A stretch of 64,000 bases of DNA from an uncultured Arenicella sp. (lineage in GTDB: Bacteria > Pseudomonadota > Gammaproteobacteria > Arenicellales > Arenicellaceae). The stretch lies in assembly GCA_938045295.1 (NCBI GenBank), contig CALINO010000032.1, positions 34,790 to 98,789 on the forward strand. Reading direction: 5' to 3'. The notes below the pieces were generated by a model. It was not told where the DNA came from, searched no databases, and saw nothing but the letters and a program-made list of their open reading frames with translations. Of this stretch, positions 55,579-63,473 are shown piece by piece. Each line of letters begins with the position of its first letter. Position 1 is the stretch's first letter. The translations under genes were made by a program, and so were the position numbers.

Positions 55579-56925
55579 ATGAACCGACCTGTTTACATTG
55601 GAGACACCGAGTACTTTCCCGCTGTCTCTCGAATTGAATACGAAGGGAAACAGTCGAACAACCCTCTTGCTTTTAAGGCCTACGACCCCGACCGAGTAGT
55701 GGCCGGAAAACGCATGGAAGAGCACCTGCGTTTTGCCGTGTGTTATTGGCATACATTCTGCGCGGGTGGTGCCGACCCGTTTGGCAATAACACGCGCCAG
55801 CATGCGTGGCTTGAAGGTTCAGACCCCATTCAAATAGCCAAGCAAAAAATGGATGCGGCGTTTGAATTAATGAGCAAGCTAAATGTGCCCTACTACTGCT
55901 TTCACGACATCGATATAGCGCCAGAAGGCAACAGCGTATCTGAAACTGAAGCCAACTTGCACACCATGGTTGAGCGCGCCAAAGAGCTGCAAAACCAAAC
56001 CGGCATTAAATTGCTCTGGGGCACGGCTAACGTATTCTCTCACCCGCGCTACATGAACGGCGCGAGTACCAATCCCGACTTTAATGTGCTGGCACACGCA
56101 GGCGCGCAAGTGAAGATGGCGCTCGACGCCACTGTCGCACTGGGTGGCAAAAACTACGTATTCTGGGGCGGGCGTGAAGGCTATTCAAACCTGTTCAACA
56201 CCGACACGCGGCAAGAGCTTGAACACATGGCGCGCTTTTTAAGCATCGCACGCGATTACGGCCGCAGCATTGGCTTTGACGGTGATTTTTTGATTGAGCC
56301 TAAGCCAATGGAACCCACCAAGCATCAATACGATTTTGATGCACAAACGGTTATCGGTTTTCTCAGACACCACAATCTGGATAACGATTTCAAGCTAAAC
56401 ATTGAGGCGAACCACGCCACGCTGGCTGGGCACACCTTCGCTCATGATTTACAAATGGCGGCGGACGCAAACCTACTAGGGTCAATAGACGCAAATCGTG
56501 GTGACTATCAAAACGGCTGGGATACCGACCAATTTCCGACCGACCTTTACGACTGCGTGCAAGCCATGCTTGTGGTGCTAGAGAACGGCGGCTTCGGTAA
56601 TGGTGGTTTAAATTTTGATGCCAAACTGCGCCGAGAATCCACTAACTTAGACGATTTTTTTATCGCTCACATTGGCGGCATGGACAGCTTTGCACGCGGC
56701 TTACTGGTGGCAGACAAACTGATCAGTGATGGCAAGCTGAGTTCCATTAAACAAGGTCGATACACCAGTTTTCAGCACGGTCGTGGTGCCGAGTTTGACG
56801 CTGGCAAATTAGATTTACAAGACCTGTATCAGCACGCCAGTGATCATGGCTACCCCACGGCGGAAAGCGGGCGACAAGAGCTGGTGGAAAATATCATTAA
56901 CGATGCGCTTTTTTGCATCGACTAA
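55579..56925 (+). CDS. xylA: Xylose isomerase
   Basis: 448 residues from ATG 55579, preceded by TTGGAG; a TTG four codons upstream is also in frame but lacks spacing. It interconverts D-xylose and D-xylulose using two divalent metals. Catalytic His109 and Asp112 in [11 protein letters not shown]; metal ligands in [33 protein letters not shown] and [19 protein letters not shown] (short parts). The N-terminus has [16 protein letters not shown] segments of the long class II enzymes (residues 50-61). Second gene of the xyl operon. Confidence 0.97.
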   Translation: MNRPVYIGDTEYFPAVSRIEYEGKQSNNPLAFKAYDPDRVVAGKRMEEHLRFAVCYWHTFCAGGADPFGNNTRQHAWLEGSDPIQIAKQKMDAAFELMSKLNVPYYCFHDIDIAPEGNSVSETEANLHTMVERAKELQNQTGIKLLWGTANVFSHPRYMNGASTNPDFNVLAHAGAQVKMALDATVALGGKNYVFWGGREGYSNLFNTDTRQELEHMARFLSIARDYGRSIGFDGDFLIEPKPMEPTKHQYDFDAQTVIGFLRHHNLDNDFKLNIEANHATLAGHTFAHDLQMAADANLLGSIDANRGDYQNGWDTDQFPTDLYDCVQAMLVVLENGGFGNGGLNFDAKLRRESTNLDDFFIAHIGGMDSFARGLLVADKLISDGKLSSIKQGRYTSFQHGRGAEFDAGKLDLQDLYQHASDHGYPTAESGRQELVENIINDALFCID

Positions 56926-56986
56926 AACACACACGATATCGTTTATTAAAAATAGCCGTTATCACCAACCCCGAGGAGATATAGAC

Positions 56987-58384
56987 ATGTCGGATTCCAA
57001 CACGAATATGGCGTTCATTATTGCCATTAGCCTAGTTGCAACGCTGGGTGGTTTCTTATTTGGTTTTGATAGCGGCGTTATCAATGGCACCGTGGAAGGC
57101 TTACAAACCGCGTTTCAATCTAACAGCATCGACACCGGCTTTAACGTCGCCTCCATGTTGCTTGGCTGCGCGGTGGGTGCTTTTTTCGCCGGTCGTTTGG
57201 CTGATGTGTACGGGCGGCGCTCATTATTACTGGTGGCGGCGGCTTTGTTTCTAATCAGCGCTTGGGGCTCTGGGGTCGCGGGCAGTTCAATGCAATTCAT
57301 AGTGTATCGAATACTCGGCGGCTTAGCGGTGGGTGCGGCCAGCGTGATGGCACCGGCCTACATCAGTGAAATTGCACCAACGGCAATACGTGGCAGGCTC
57401 TCAAGCATTCAACAAGTCGCCATTATCTCGGGGCTATCAGCGGCGTTTTTCTCAAACTATTTACTTGCCAACTTCGCGGGCGGTTCTACTGAGGTGTTCT
57501 GGGCCGGTTATGAGGCATGGCGTTGGATGTTTTGGATTGAAATCATTCCCGCTGCCCTCTTTCTAATTACCTTAATGCTGATTCCAGAAAGCCCTCGCTA
57601 CTTAGTGCTCAGTGGCAACAACGATGCCGCACTCACTGTACTCACCAAACTGCAAGGCCCTGAACAAGCGAAACGCCTGCTCACAGACATTCAGCAATCA
57701 TTAGCCGCCGAACCGAACAAGCCAAGCTTGTCTGACCTCAAAGACAAATCCGGAAAAGTTCGCACCATCGTCTGGATTGGTATTGGTCTTGCAACGTTTC
57801 AACAACTGGTCGGTATCAACGTAGTCTTTTACTACGGCGCGGTGCTCTGGCAATCGGTGGGCTTCTCTGAAGATCATGCCCTACAAATTAATATTCTTTC
57901 AGGTGTGTTGAGCATTGCCGCCGTTATTTTCGCGCTTTGCTTGATCGATAAAATTGGTCGCAAACCTCTGTTACTCATCGGCTCAATAGGCATGGCCGTT
58001 ACCTTGGCAGTGGTTGCCGTTGCCTTTGCCGGCGCCGACGTGGTTGATGACAAACTCGTGCTCAGTGACACCAGTGGCAAGCTCGCGTTGATCTCCGCCA
58101 ACGCCTACGTCATGTTTTTTAACTTCTCGTGGGGGCCGGTCATGTGGGTGATGTTAGGCGAGATGTTCCCCAACCAAATACGCGGTTCTGGCTTGGCCAT
58201 CGCAGGCTTGTTCCAATGGCTGTCTAACTTTCTGATCACCATGTCGTTCCCAATTATGTTGGCCAGCATCGGTTTAGCCGCAGCTTACGGCGTGTATGCA
58301 TTTTTTGCAGTGATTTCAGTACTCTTCGTTATAAAAATGGTACAAGAGACCCGAGGCGTGAGTTTAGAAAATATGCAAGGTTAA
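56987..58384 (+). CDS. MFS sugar:proton symporter (xylose transporter-like)
   Basis: 465 residues from ATG 56987 with a strong GAGGAG site; the longer frame into xylA is rejected. Twelve predicted transmembrane helices. Sugar-porter signatures: GFLFGFDSGVINGT, GRLADVYGRRSLL, AVGAASVMAPAYISEIAPTA with IRGRL, PESPRYLV, QQLVGINVVFYYG (substrate QQ), DKIGRKPLLLIG and SWGPVMWVMLGEMFPNQIRG (in part). It most likely imports D-xylose by proton symport in the inner membrane. It ends 8 bp before the regulator gene. Confidence 0.92.
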   Translation: MSDSNTNMAFIIAISLVATLGGFLFGFDSGVINGTVEGLQTAFQSNSIDTGFNVASMLLGCAVGAFFAGRLADVYGRRSLLLVAAALFLISAWGSGVAGSSMQFIVYRILGGLAVGAASVMAPAYISEIAPTAIRGRLSSIQQVAIISGLSAAFFSNYLLANFAGGSTEVFWAGYEAWRWMFWIEIIPAALFLITLMLIPESPRYLVLSGNNDAALTVLTKLQGPEQAKRLLTDIQQSLAAEPNKPSLSDLKDKSGKVRTIVWIGIGLATFQQLVGINVVFYYGAVLWQSVGFSEDHALQINILSGVLSIAAVIFALCLIDKIGRKPLLLIGSIGMAVTLAVVAVAFAGADVVDDKLVLSDTSGKLALISANAYVMFFNFSWGPVMWVMLGEMFPNQIRGSGLAIAGLFQWLSNFLITMSFPIMLASIGLAAAYGVYAFFAVISVLFVIKMVQETRGVSLENMQG

Positions 58385-58392
58385 GAGTTAAG

Positions 58393-59058
58393 ATGTTTCA
58401 TCATTCAGTTGATAACGTAATTTTTGGGTGCCGCGACGGCAAGCTAGAAGTTTGCCTAATCCAACACGCCGACGGCCCAGCCAAAGGCCAATGGGGCTTA
58501 CCGGGCGATTTTATACAAGACAACGAAAGCCTTGAAGACGCGGCCGTTCGCACCCTACGCACTCGAACCGGCATTGACGATATTTTTTTGCAGCAATTTA
58601 AAACCTTCGGCGCGCTAGACCGCTACCCAAATGAACGCGTCATCACCACGGCCTACTTCGCGCTCATCAGGCCACAAGATTATGAAGCCGTGGCCGGTGC
58701 ACATGAATTAGACGCTGCTTGGTTCCCAACAACGTCGCTGCCCGAACTCATGTACGACCACGGAGACATACTCAACGAAGGCTTAGAGTGCCTTAAGCGA
58801 AAAGTACGGTATGAGCCGGTCGGCTTTCGTTTGCTGTCAAAAAAATTCACCTTATTAGAACTGCAACGCCTGTACGAAGCAATCCTAAACAAAGCACTCA
58901 ATAAACCGAACTTCAGACGAAAAATGTTGCATATGAAATTACTGATCGACTGCAACGAAAAGCAAACTGGCGGCGCCCACCGAGCCGCCAAACTTTACCG
59001 GTTCGACGCCGATGTATACCAGCAACTCAAGCAACAAGGGTTTGTGTTTGAATTATGA
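58393..59058 (+). CDS. NrtR-family transcriptional regulator (Nudix-like sensor plus winged helix)
   Basis: 221 residues. An N-terminal Nudix fold (residues about 1-140; VCLIQHADGPAKGQWGLPGDF), in which the box REUXEEXGU reads RTLRTRTGI, so the catalytic glutamates are lost and it should not hydrolyse nucleotides. A C-terminal winged helix (residues about 145-221; FTLLELQRLYEAILNKALNK, FRRKMLHMKLLI) follows. NrtR relatives use sugars or ADP-ribose-type ligands to release DNA. As the last gene of the xyl operon it is the likely xylose-pathway repressor acting at 53969-53989. The operon end is in line with autoregulation. Confidence 0.88.
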   Translation: MFHHSVDNVIFGCRDGKLEVCLIQHADGPAKGQWGLPGDFIQDNESLEDAAVRTLRTRTGIDDIFLQQFKTFGALDRYPNERVITTAYFALIRPQDYEAVAGAHELDAAWFPTTSLPELMYDHGDILNEGLECLKRKVRYEPVGFRLLSKKFTLLELQRLYEAILNKALNKPNFRRKMLHMKLLIDCNEKQTGGAHRAAKLYRFDADVYQQLKQQGFVFEL

Positions 59059-59332
59059 TTACTCTAGGCTCATTATGCCAAAGTATAGAACACGAATATA
59101 AGTCTTATGGCAAGAAAGCTGGGTCCAAAAAAGCGATATATGTTTAGACATTTTTGAACAATTTTCTTTACATACAACATTGTCCGAAAGATACTCATTT
59201 GAGACATTCAAATTATTTCAAAGACGGCTGATTCAGTAAAATTTGTGACCATAAATATCCCGATTGAAACAGACAATTTAGATAGCTTTAAAATGAATAT
59301 CGGGATCGACATTTTCTATAGAGGGCAGAACG

Positions 59333-60277
59333 TTGATCAGTTGGAGTGATGCTTGGCAAAAAGATACTCCAATCGATCCAAAGGTACTTAGTGTTGGCCC
59401 GATTGATTTCGGAGGAGCTATTGGCTCTGTTGTTTTGCCTACTGACTATCTTGAGTTCATGAGGGAATCAGATGGTTTGACAATACGAGACGAGGAGCGT
59501 TACTTTATCGGGCATTGCTCATCGGGCTCGGAAGTATTCAGGTATGAATACGGATGGAGCTTTTCTGATGTTATTCATTTATCAAGTTCTTTTTATGAGT
59601 CTATGTTTCACAATGAGGCTGAGCTGCCAAAAGGGTATATAGGCATTGCGCAGGCGGATGGAGATGAAAGTACTGTTCAAGTTCTTATCTGCGTATCTAA
59701 GAGCTCAAAGGACTATGGAAAAGTCTATTGTTGGGAACTTTGCCATGATCCATGGATGACCGGTGGTAATACTATTGGACTGGGTTTTGTGGCGAATAGC
59801 TTTACTGATTTTATGAATAGCCTTACGACACACGATGTTGCAACAGAGGCAGGTGCAAGAGAAATGACAGAGAGACTTCGTGATCCGCATAACTTTGCTT
59901 CTTGGTTTGTCGCTTCAGTTATGCAAGAGCATCATAAGCACTTTGTGGCCGATCTCGGTGTCGAAGCATGTGAAGAACAGACAAGAACAGGACTGCTCTA
60001 TGCCTTGCATTTTGGTTTCACTATTCCGGAAAACCAAGCTCTCTTCCTTACCCTTACGTGGGATATTGGGCCCAATTTTTATGAAGAACCTGAATACGCC
60101 GCAGTACTAGCGAATACACAATTATCAGAATGCGATCGTGCTCATGAGCTTTTCGAAGTATCACCGCAAGCGACAGAAAATGCGTTAAAACGTGCGGATT
60201 ATATGTATTTCTTTCCTTGGGATATTCCAGATAATATTCTAGGGCTGGATGAAGATCCAGAATGGCCTGATGATTGA
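59333..60277 (+). CDS. SMI1/KNR4-family protein
   Basis: 314 residues. The N-terminal SMI1/KNR4 fold (residues about 1-165): FGGAIGSVVLPTDYLEFMRE with DGL, SDVIHLSSSFY, GYIGIAQADGDESTVQVLIC (parts), YCWELCHDPW and ANSFTDFM. A helical C-terminal part (LLYALHFGFTIPENQALFLT, HELFEVS) is not recognised. In bacteria this fold is common in immunity proteins against polymorphic or contact-dependent toxins; no toxin gene is near, so it may be an orphan. The start is not firm: GTTGATC at 59331. Codon use is visibly more AT-rich than in the xyl genes. The 274-bp gap before it holds no feature beyond a 30-codon open frame overlapping the regulator stop. Confidence 0.78.
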   Translation: MISWSDAWQKDTPIDPKVLSVGPIDFGGAIGSVVLPTDYLEFMRESDGLTIRDEERYFIGHCSSGSEVFRYEYGWSFSDVIHLSSSFYESMFHNEAELPKGYIGIAQADGDESTVQVLICVSKSSKDYGKVYCWELCHDPWMTGGNTIGLGFVANSFTDFMNSLTTHDVATEAGAREMTERLRDPHNFASWFVASVMQEHHKHFVADLGVEACEEQTRTGLLYALHFGFTIPENQALFLTLTWDIGPNFYEEPEYAAVLANTQLSECDRAHELFEVSPQATENALKRADYMYFFPWDIPDNILGLDEDPEWPDD

Positions 60278-60385
60278 TTTCTTTTTTGTATCTGAATGTG
60301 AGTAAACTTAACAACTTGGTTTATAGTTGAATGACCGCTTAGGGCATTAGCAGACGCTCGAGTTTAGATTTCTAGACTTAACACA

Positions 60386-60487
60386 TCATTTTTCATCAGA
60401 ACTCACTATTACTTCGTCACTTATTGGGTGAGCCTGACAGGTTAAGATAAAACCTTGTTCGACTTTTTCGTCACTCAAAGAGTAGCT
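60386..60487 (-). pseudogene. Relic: C-terminus of a 2Fe-2S ferredoxin-type domain
   Basis: Minus-strand codons ending at a stop (60386-60388) read TISYSLSDEKVEQGFILTCQ then AHPISDEVIVSSDEK. This is the closing segment of plant-type 2Fe-2S domains at the end of PaaE/Hmp-like reductases (NYSL....GFILTCQAHP.SD.VIV), including the last cluster Cys in TCQ. An in-frame stop sits just upstream and the CxxC part is not recoverable. The rest of the 386-bp gap (60278-60663) is AT-rich and shows no gene. Confidence 0.6.
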
Positions 60488-60666
60488 AATAGTCTAACAA
60501 TGGCTGTCGCAATAGAATCAGTTAATGGGTGATCGCGATAGATTACAGAAAGTTTCAGGCGGTTAAAGGTTTCGTGAACTAAATTGCGATATCATCTTAT
60601 TAGACTTACCAGTATCCTAAGGCTAATAAACTAATTTTATAACAGCCAAATTCAAGAGCTAGAGTG

Positions 60667-61878
60667 ATGACCTTTTATCGACCATTTCATCTTCTATGGT
60701 GCGTATTAGCAAGCTCTCTTATTGCATCGCCAGTGAATGCATTGACTCATGTGGTTAGTAATGACAGCGAACTGATGGGTGCTTTACAAACAGCCATTGA
60801 TGGAGACACGATCAAACTTAGCTCGGGGGAATACGGCCCAATTGTTCTCGAAAGTAAGCGTTTTAATCAATTTTTGACCATCACTTCTGCTAATAAGAAC
60901 AATCCTGCCAAAGTCAGTAATATTGAAATTGCAGACTCGTCTTTTATAAAAATTGATAGCCTTGAAGTTAAAGGCAGTGGCTCCCAAGTTGTCTATATTC
61001 GTCTTGGTAGCAACGACATTGAAGTGATAAATTCGGAGATACACGGTCAACTGCTAGACCGAGACCAACCCAATGTTGATGACTTTAGTGCGTCTTTCGG
61101 AATTCGTGTTCTGGATAATTCGGCCCGCATTTCTTTAATCAATAACAATATTCATGATGTGCAAAATGCAACGGCCGTTTTTGGTGGATCAGATATTGTC
61201 TTACGTGGTAATTATTGTGATTGGGTGCTTTCAGATTGCTATAAATTTGGCGGCGTTGACACTCTGCTTTTTGAAAATAACTTTGGGGCACGCAATATTG
61301 TCCCTGAATCCACTTCACATGTTGATTTTATGCAAGCTCAAGGCTCAGTTAAGAATGGGGTTTTTCGCGGTAATGTTGCCATTATGGGCAATGAGAGTTT
61401 TCAAGGTCTGTTCTTTGGTGGGAACGACCCTGAAGATGCGCACACCAATAACCTTATTGAAAACAACCTTATTTATATGCAGAACGGCAATGGCATCACT
61501 TTTAATGAATACTCATCAGGGAATACTGTGCGTTTCAATACTGTTCTGCATTCACCGAAAGACTTAGTTAGAAATGTCTCTGTTGGAGGCGATGTAAAAG
61601 AATTCAATGTGATTATCTCACGTTTATCTAGAAGTCGTATAGAAGACACGAATCACTATATTCAGTATGAAGATAGTACTCGGTTACTGCATTACGATCA
61701 TTATTATAAAAACCTAGCGAAAGATTCTTCTTTAATTTCGATTGAAGATTTTAGACCAGTTGAAAATTCTCCAGCTGTCGATCAGGTCGGTGCTTTCAAG
61801 CGAATCTTTGAATTATTAGGAAAGCCTCAATCTCGCAATACTAACTTTTTACCCGCTATTAATTTATTAATAAATTAG
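60667..61878 (+). CDS. Secreted right-handed parallel beta-helix protein
   Basis: 403 residues from ATG 60667 (a GTG at 60664 is in frame). A signal peptide (LLWCVLASSLIASPVNA) precedes an N-terminal rung LQTAIDGDTIKLSSGEYG that is typical of PL6/chondroitinase-B-like and other beta-helix polysaccharide enzymes. About ten rungs follow (SSFIKIDSLEVKG, NDIEVINSEIHG, ARISLINNNIHDVQNA, DIVLRGNYCDWVL, NLIENNLIYMQNGNGI, NTVRFNTVLHSP). No Lys/Arg catalytic pair can be assigned with confidence, so lyase, epimerase or binding protein all remain possible. Lower GC than the xyl genes. Confidence 0.75.
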   Translation: MTFYRPFHLLWCVLASSLIASPVNALTHVVSNDSELMGALQTAIDGDTIKLSSGEYGPIVLESKRFNQFLTITSANKNNPAKVSNIEIADSSFIKIDSLEVKGSGSQVVYIRLGSNDIEVINSEIHGQLLDRDQPNVDDFSASFGIRVLDNSARISLINNNIHDVQNATAVFGGSDIVLRGNYCDWVLSDCYKFGGVDTLLFENNFGARNIVPESTSHVDFMQAQGSVKNGVFRGNVAIMGNESFQGLFFGGNDPEDAHTNNLIENNLIYMQNGNGITFNEYSSGNTVRFNTVLHSPKDLVRNVSVGGDVKEFNVIISRLSRSRIEDTNHYIQYEDSTRLLHYDHYYKNLAKDSSLISIEDFRPVENSPAVDQVGAFKRIFELLGKPQSRNTNFLPAINLLIN

Positions 61879-62033
61879 ACCCAGAATATTAGGTAACTCA
61901 CTATCTACTTGGTCGGTAGATACTCAAAATGAACGTTAAAATTCGACTTCAAACAGTCTATTAAGATCAAAGTTTTTGTGCTTGGGGAAAATGTAAAAAC
62001 CACTAAACATTTCCACTCAAACTCATATTAATA

Positions 62034-62480
62034 TTAATATTTCAAGATATTGACTTTGAGTTTCTCAAGTAAAGTATTTAGATCAACCAACTCTTGTTCA
62101 GGCAGGCTGCCGAAAGTCGCCTCGAGTAGTGACACATTCACCATTCTTGCTTTGTCCAGCTGCGCAAGACCTTCTGGAGTAATGAACACCAGACTTACAC
62201 GAGCATCTTCGGAATCGGCTTGTTTTCGAAGCCAACCATTCTCAACCATTGCTTTTACTGCTTTAGTGATAGCGGGTTGGTTCATCTGCATTATTTGTGC
62301 GAGCTTACCGATAGTGTGTGCCGTCGTTTCAGGCTTCCACGAGAAATGATTAAGTATTGAGAGCTGCGTCATGTTTAGCTGCAACGGTTCGACGTTACGG
62401 TTTATGCGGTTAGCAAGATGCTGATAGCAAATTATCAAATTGACCAGATTGCTACCCATTAACGCGTTTTTATTATTCAT
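62034..62480 (-). CDS. MarR-family transcriptional regulator
   Basis: 148 residues from ATG 62480; the frame is open further upstream but would cross the operators and promoter. Winged-helix motifs: LTQLSILNHFS-like MTQLSILNHFSW, TIGKLAQIMQMNQPAITKAV, KAMVENGWLRKQADSEDARV (wing, DxR) and SLVFITPEGLAQLDKA. It should repress itself and the divergent membrane-protein gene via the palindromes at 62500-62539 and respond to a small aromatic or lipophilic ligand, as is usual for MarR. Confidence 0.9.
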   Translation of the reverse strand: MNNKNALMGSNLVNLIICYQHLANRINRNVEPLQLNMTQLSILNHFSWKPETTAHTIGKLAQIMQMNQPAITKAVKAMVENGWLRKQADSEDARVSLVFITPEGLAQLDKARMVNVSLLEATFGSLPEQELVDLNTLLEKLKVNILKY

Positions 62481-62489
62481 ATAAATAGC

Positions 62490-62519
62490 TTGACAATATA
62501 TTCCAAGGAATGCAAATAT
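62490..62519 (+). promoter_or_regulatory. Promoter of the membrane-protein gene
   Basis: A perfect -35 TTGACA (62490-62495); the -10 is only an AT-rich hexamer about 18 bp downstream (AAATAT, 62514-62519). The first palindrome sits in the spacer. Confidence 0.5.
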
Positions 62520-62539
62520 ATATTCCATGGAATATATAT
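62500..62539. promoter_or_regulatory. Two palindromic MarR operators
   Basis: Site 1, ATTCC-AA-GGAAT (62500-62511). Site 2, a perfect 24-bp palindrome at 62516-62539 centred on CCATGG with alternating AT arms. Both carry the ATTCC/GGAAT half-sites, centred 22 bp (about two helical turns) apart, between the divergent MarR and membrane-protein genes. Confidence 0.8.
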
Positions 62540-62549
62540 GGTGATTATT

Positions 62550-63152
62550 ATGATTAGAAGAAAATTGTCGACGTTGAGAAATAACATTGCTCCAATGGTA
62601 TCTACTTGGAAGTGGTGGATGGCAGGTGGGTTCGCTGTGCTGATTCAGCAATTAACGATGGGATGGTTGAACGGTTTGTATGAGGCTACTGAATTTCCTG
62701 TCTCATATATGGTTGGCCAAACAGCATTCAGTGGCAAACTCATTAAAAGCTATTATGCAGTGTTACTCGAGAAGGGAACATTTGAAAGTTATATAAATGT
62801 TCAGTTGGTCGATTATCTATTTATGGTTACGGTGTTTATGTCCCACGCGTTAGTATGCATCGCGATCTACCTAAGCGTTCCGAACAAACCTTGGCTGAAA
62901 AGCCTAGCATGGACAATGGTCATTTTGACTCCGCTTGCTGCAGTTGCTGACGCCTTCGAAAACCTAGTATCGTTTTTCATGTTAGCCGACCCAGATGGCT
63001 TTGCAAATTGGCTAGCATACCCATATTCAGCCTTTGCTGTATTGAAGTTCGCATTGTTCACATTGTTTATGGTTTGGACAACTTCGGCTATCTTGATCTG
63101 TATTGGGTCGCGATTTGGAGCACTCTTTAATCGCCGTAGAATTGACGAGTAG
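62550..63152 (+). CDS. Membrane protein under MarR control
   Basis: 200 residues from ATG 62550, which leaves both operators outside the gene (an ATG at 62538 lies in the second operator). Four predicted transmembrane helices: WMAGGFAVLIQQLTMGWL, LVDYLFMVTVFMSHALVC, LAWTMVILTPLAAVADAFE and FAVLKFALFTLFMVWTTSAI (parts). The sequence ...DAFENL and the overall size resemble small integral membrane proteins of unknown role; no transporter motif is seen. Expression probably follows the MarR ligand. Confidence 0.7.
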   Translation: MIRRKLSTLRNNIAPMVSTWKWWMAGGFAVLIQQLTMGWLNGLYEATEFPVSYMVGQTAFSGKLIKSYYAVLLEKGTFESYINVQLVDYLFMVTVFMSHALVCIAIYLSVPNKPWLKSLAWTMVILTPLAAVADAFENLVSFFMLADPDGFANWLAYPYSAFAVLKFALFTLFMVWTTSAILICIGSRFGALFNRRRIDE

Positions 63153-63473
63153 AATCAGCGCATGTGCAAAAAAACAACTTGGTTTTAACGTTTTGCAAAC
63201 AATGAACGCTAGGGCAAGTACTCGTTCAGCCGAATATGAGAATGACTGTTCGGGCAACTTGGAGACAACGTTAAATGTCTCTGTCATACTTATAGCGAGT
63301 TATTAGATCGAGTTGATTAATTGATTTATACAACAAGCAAGTTAAAACGCCGCTAGATGAAATAGTGAAGTAGTTCTTCAATTTTGACTGACCTCTATGG
63401 GCAATTAGCTGCAACAAATACCTCTCCTCAATCTAACTGCATCTATTTATCAGATGCGGCCTAAATGTTGATA
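63153..63473. other. Gap without recognisable gene
   Basis: 321 bp of AT-rich sequence. It contains AACAACTTGGTTT (63173-63185), also present at 60310-60322, and a related CAACTTGGAGACAACGTT further on. Open frames here are short and not credible as genes. Confidence 0.5.

Noticed and set aside
56840..56986. Extension of the MFS transporter into the 3' end of xylA
   Set aside because: Out of frame with conserved sequence, and a strong GAGGAG site precedes ATG 56987.
59055..59147. Thirty-codon frame overlapping the NrtR-like stop (ATGA)
   Set aside because: Too short, no ribosome-binding site and no recognisable sequence; overlap alone is not enough.
62481..62651. Longer MarR reading frame
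   Set aside because: It would cover the operators and the divergent promoter and start; the family begins near ATG 62480.
63173..63280. Possible integron attC site (TTTTAAC ... GTTAAAT)
   Set aside because: Only the outer heptamers fit; inner arms do not pair well, gene orientations are mixed and no integrase is present.
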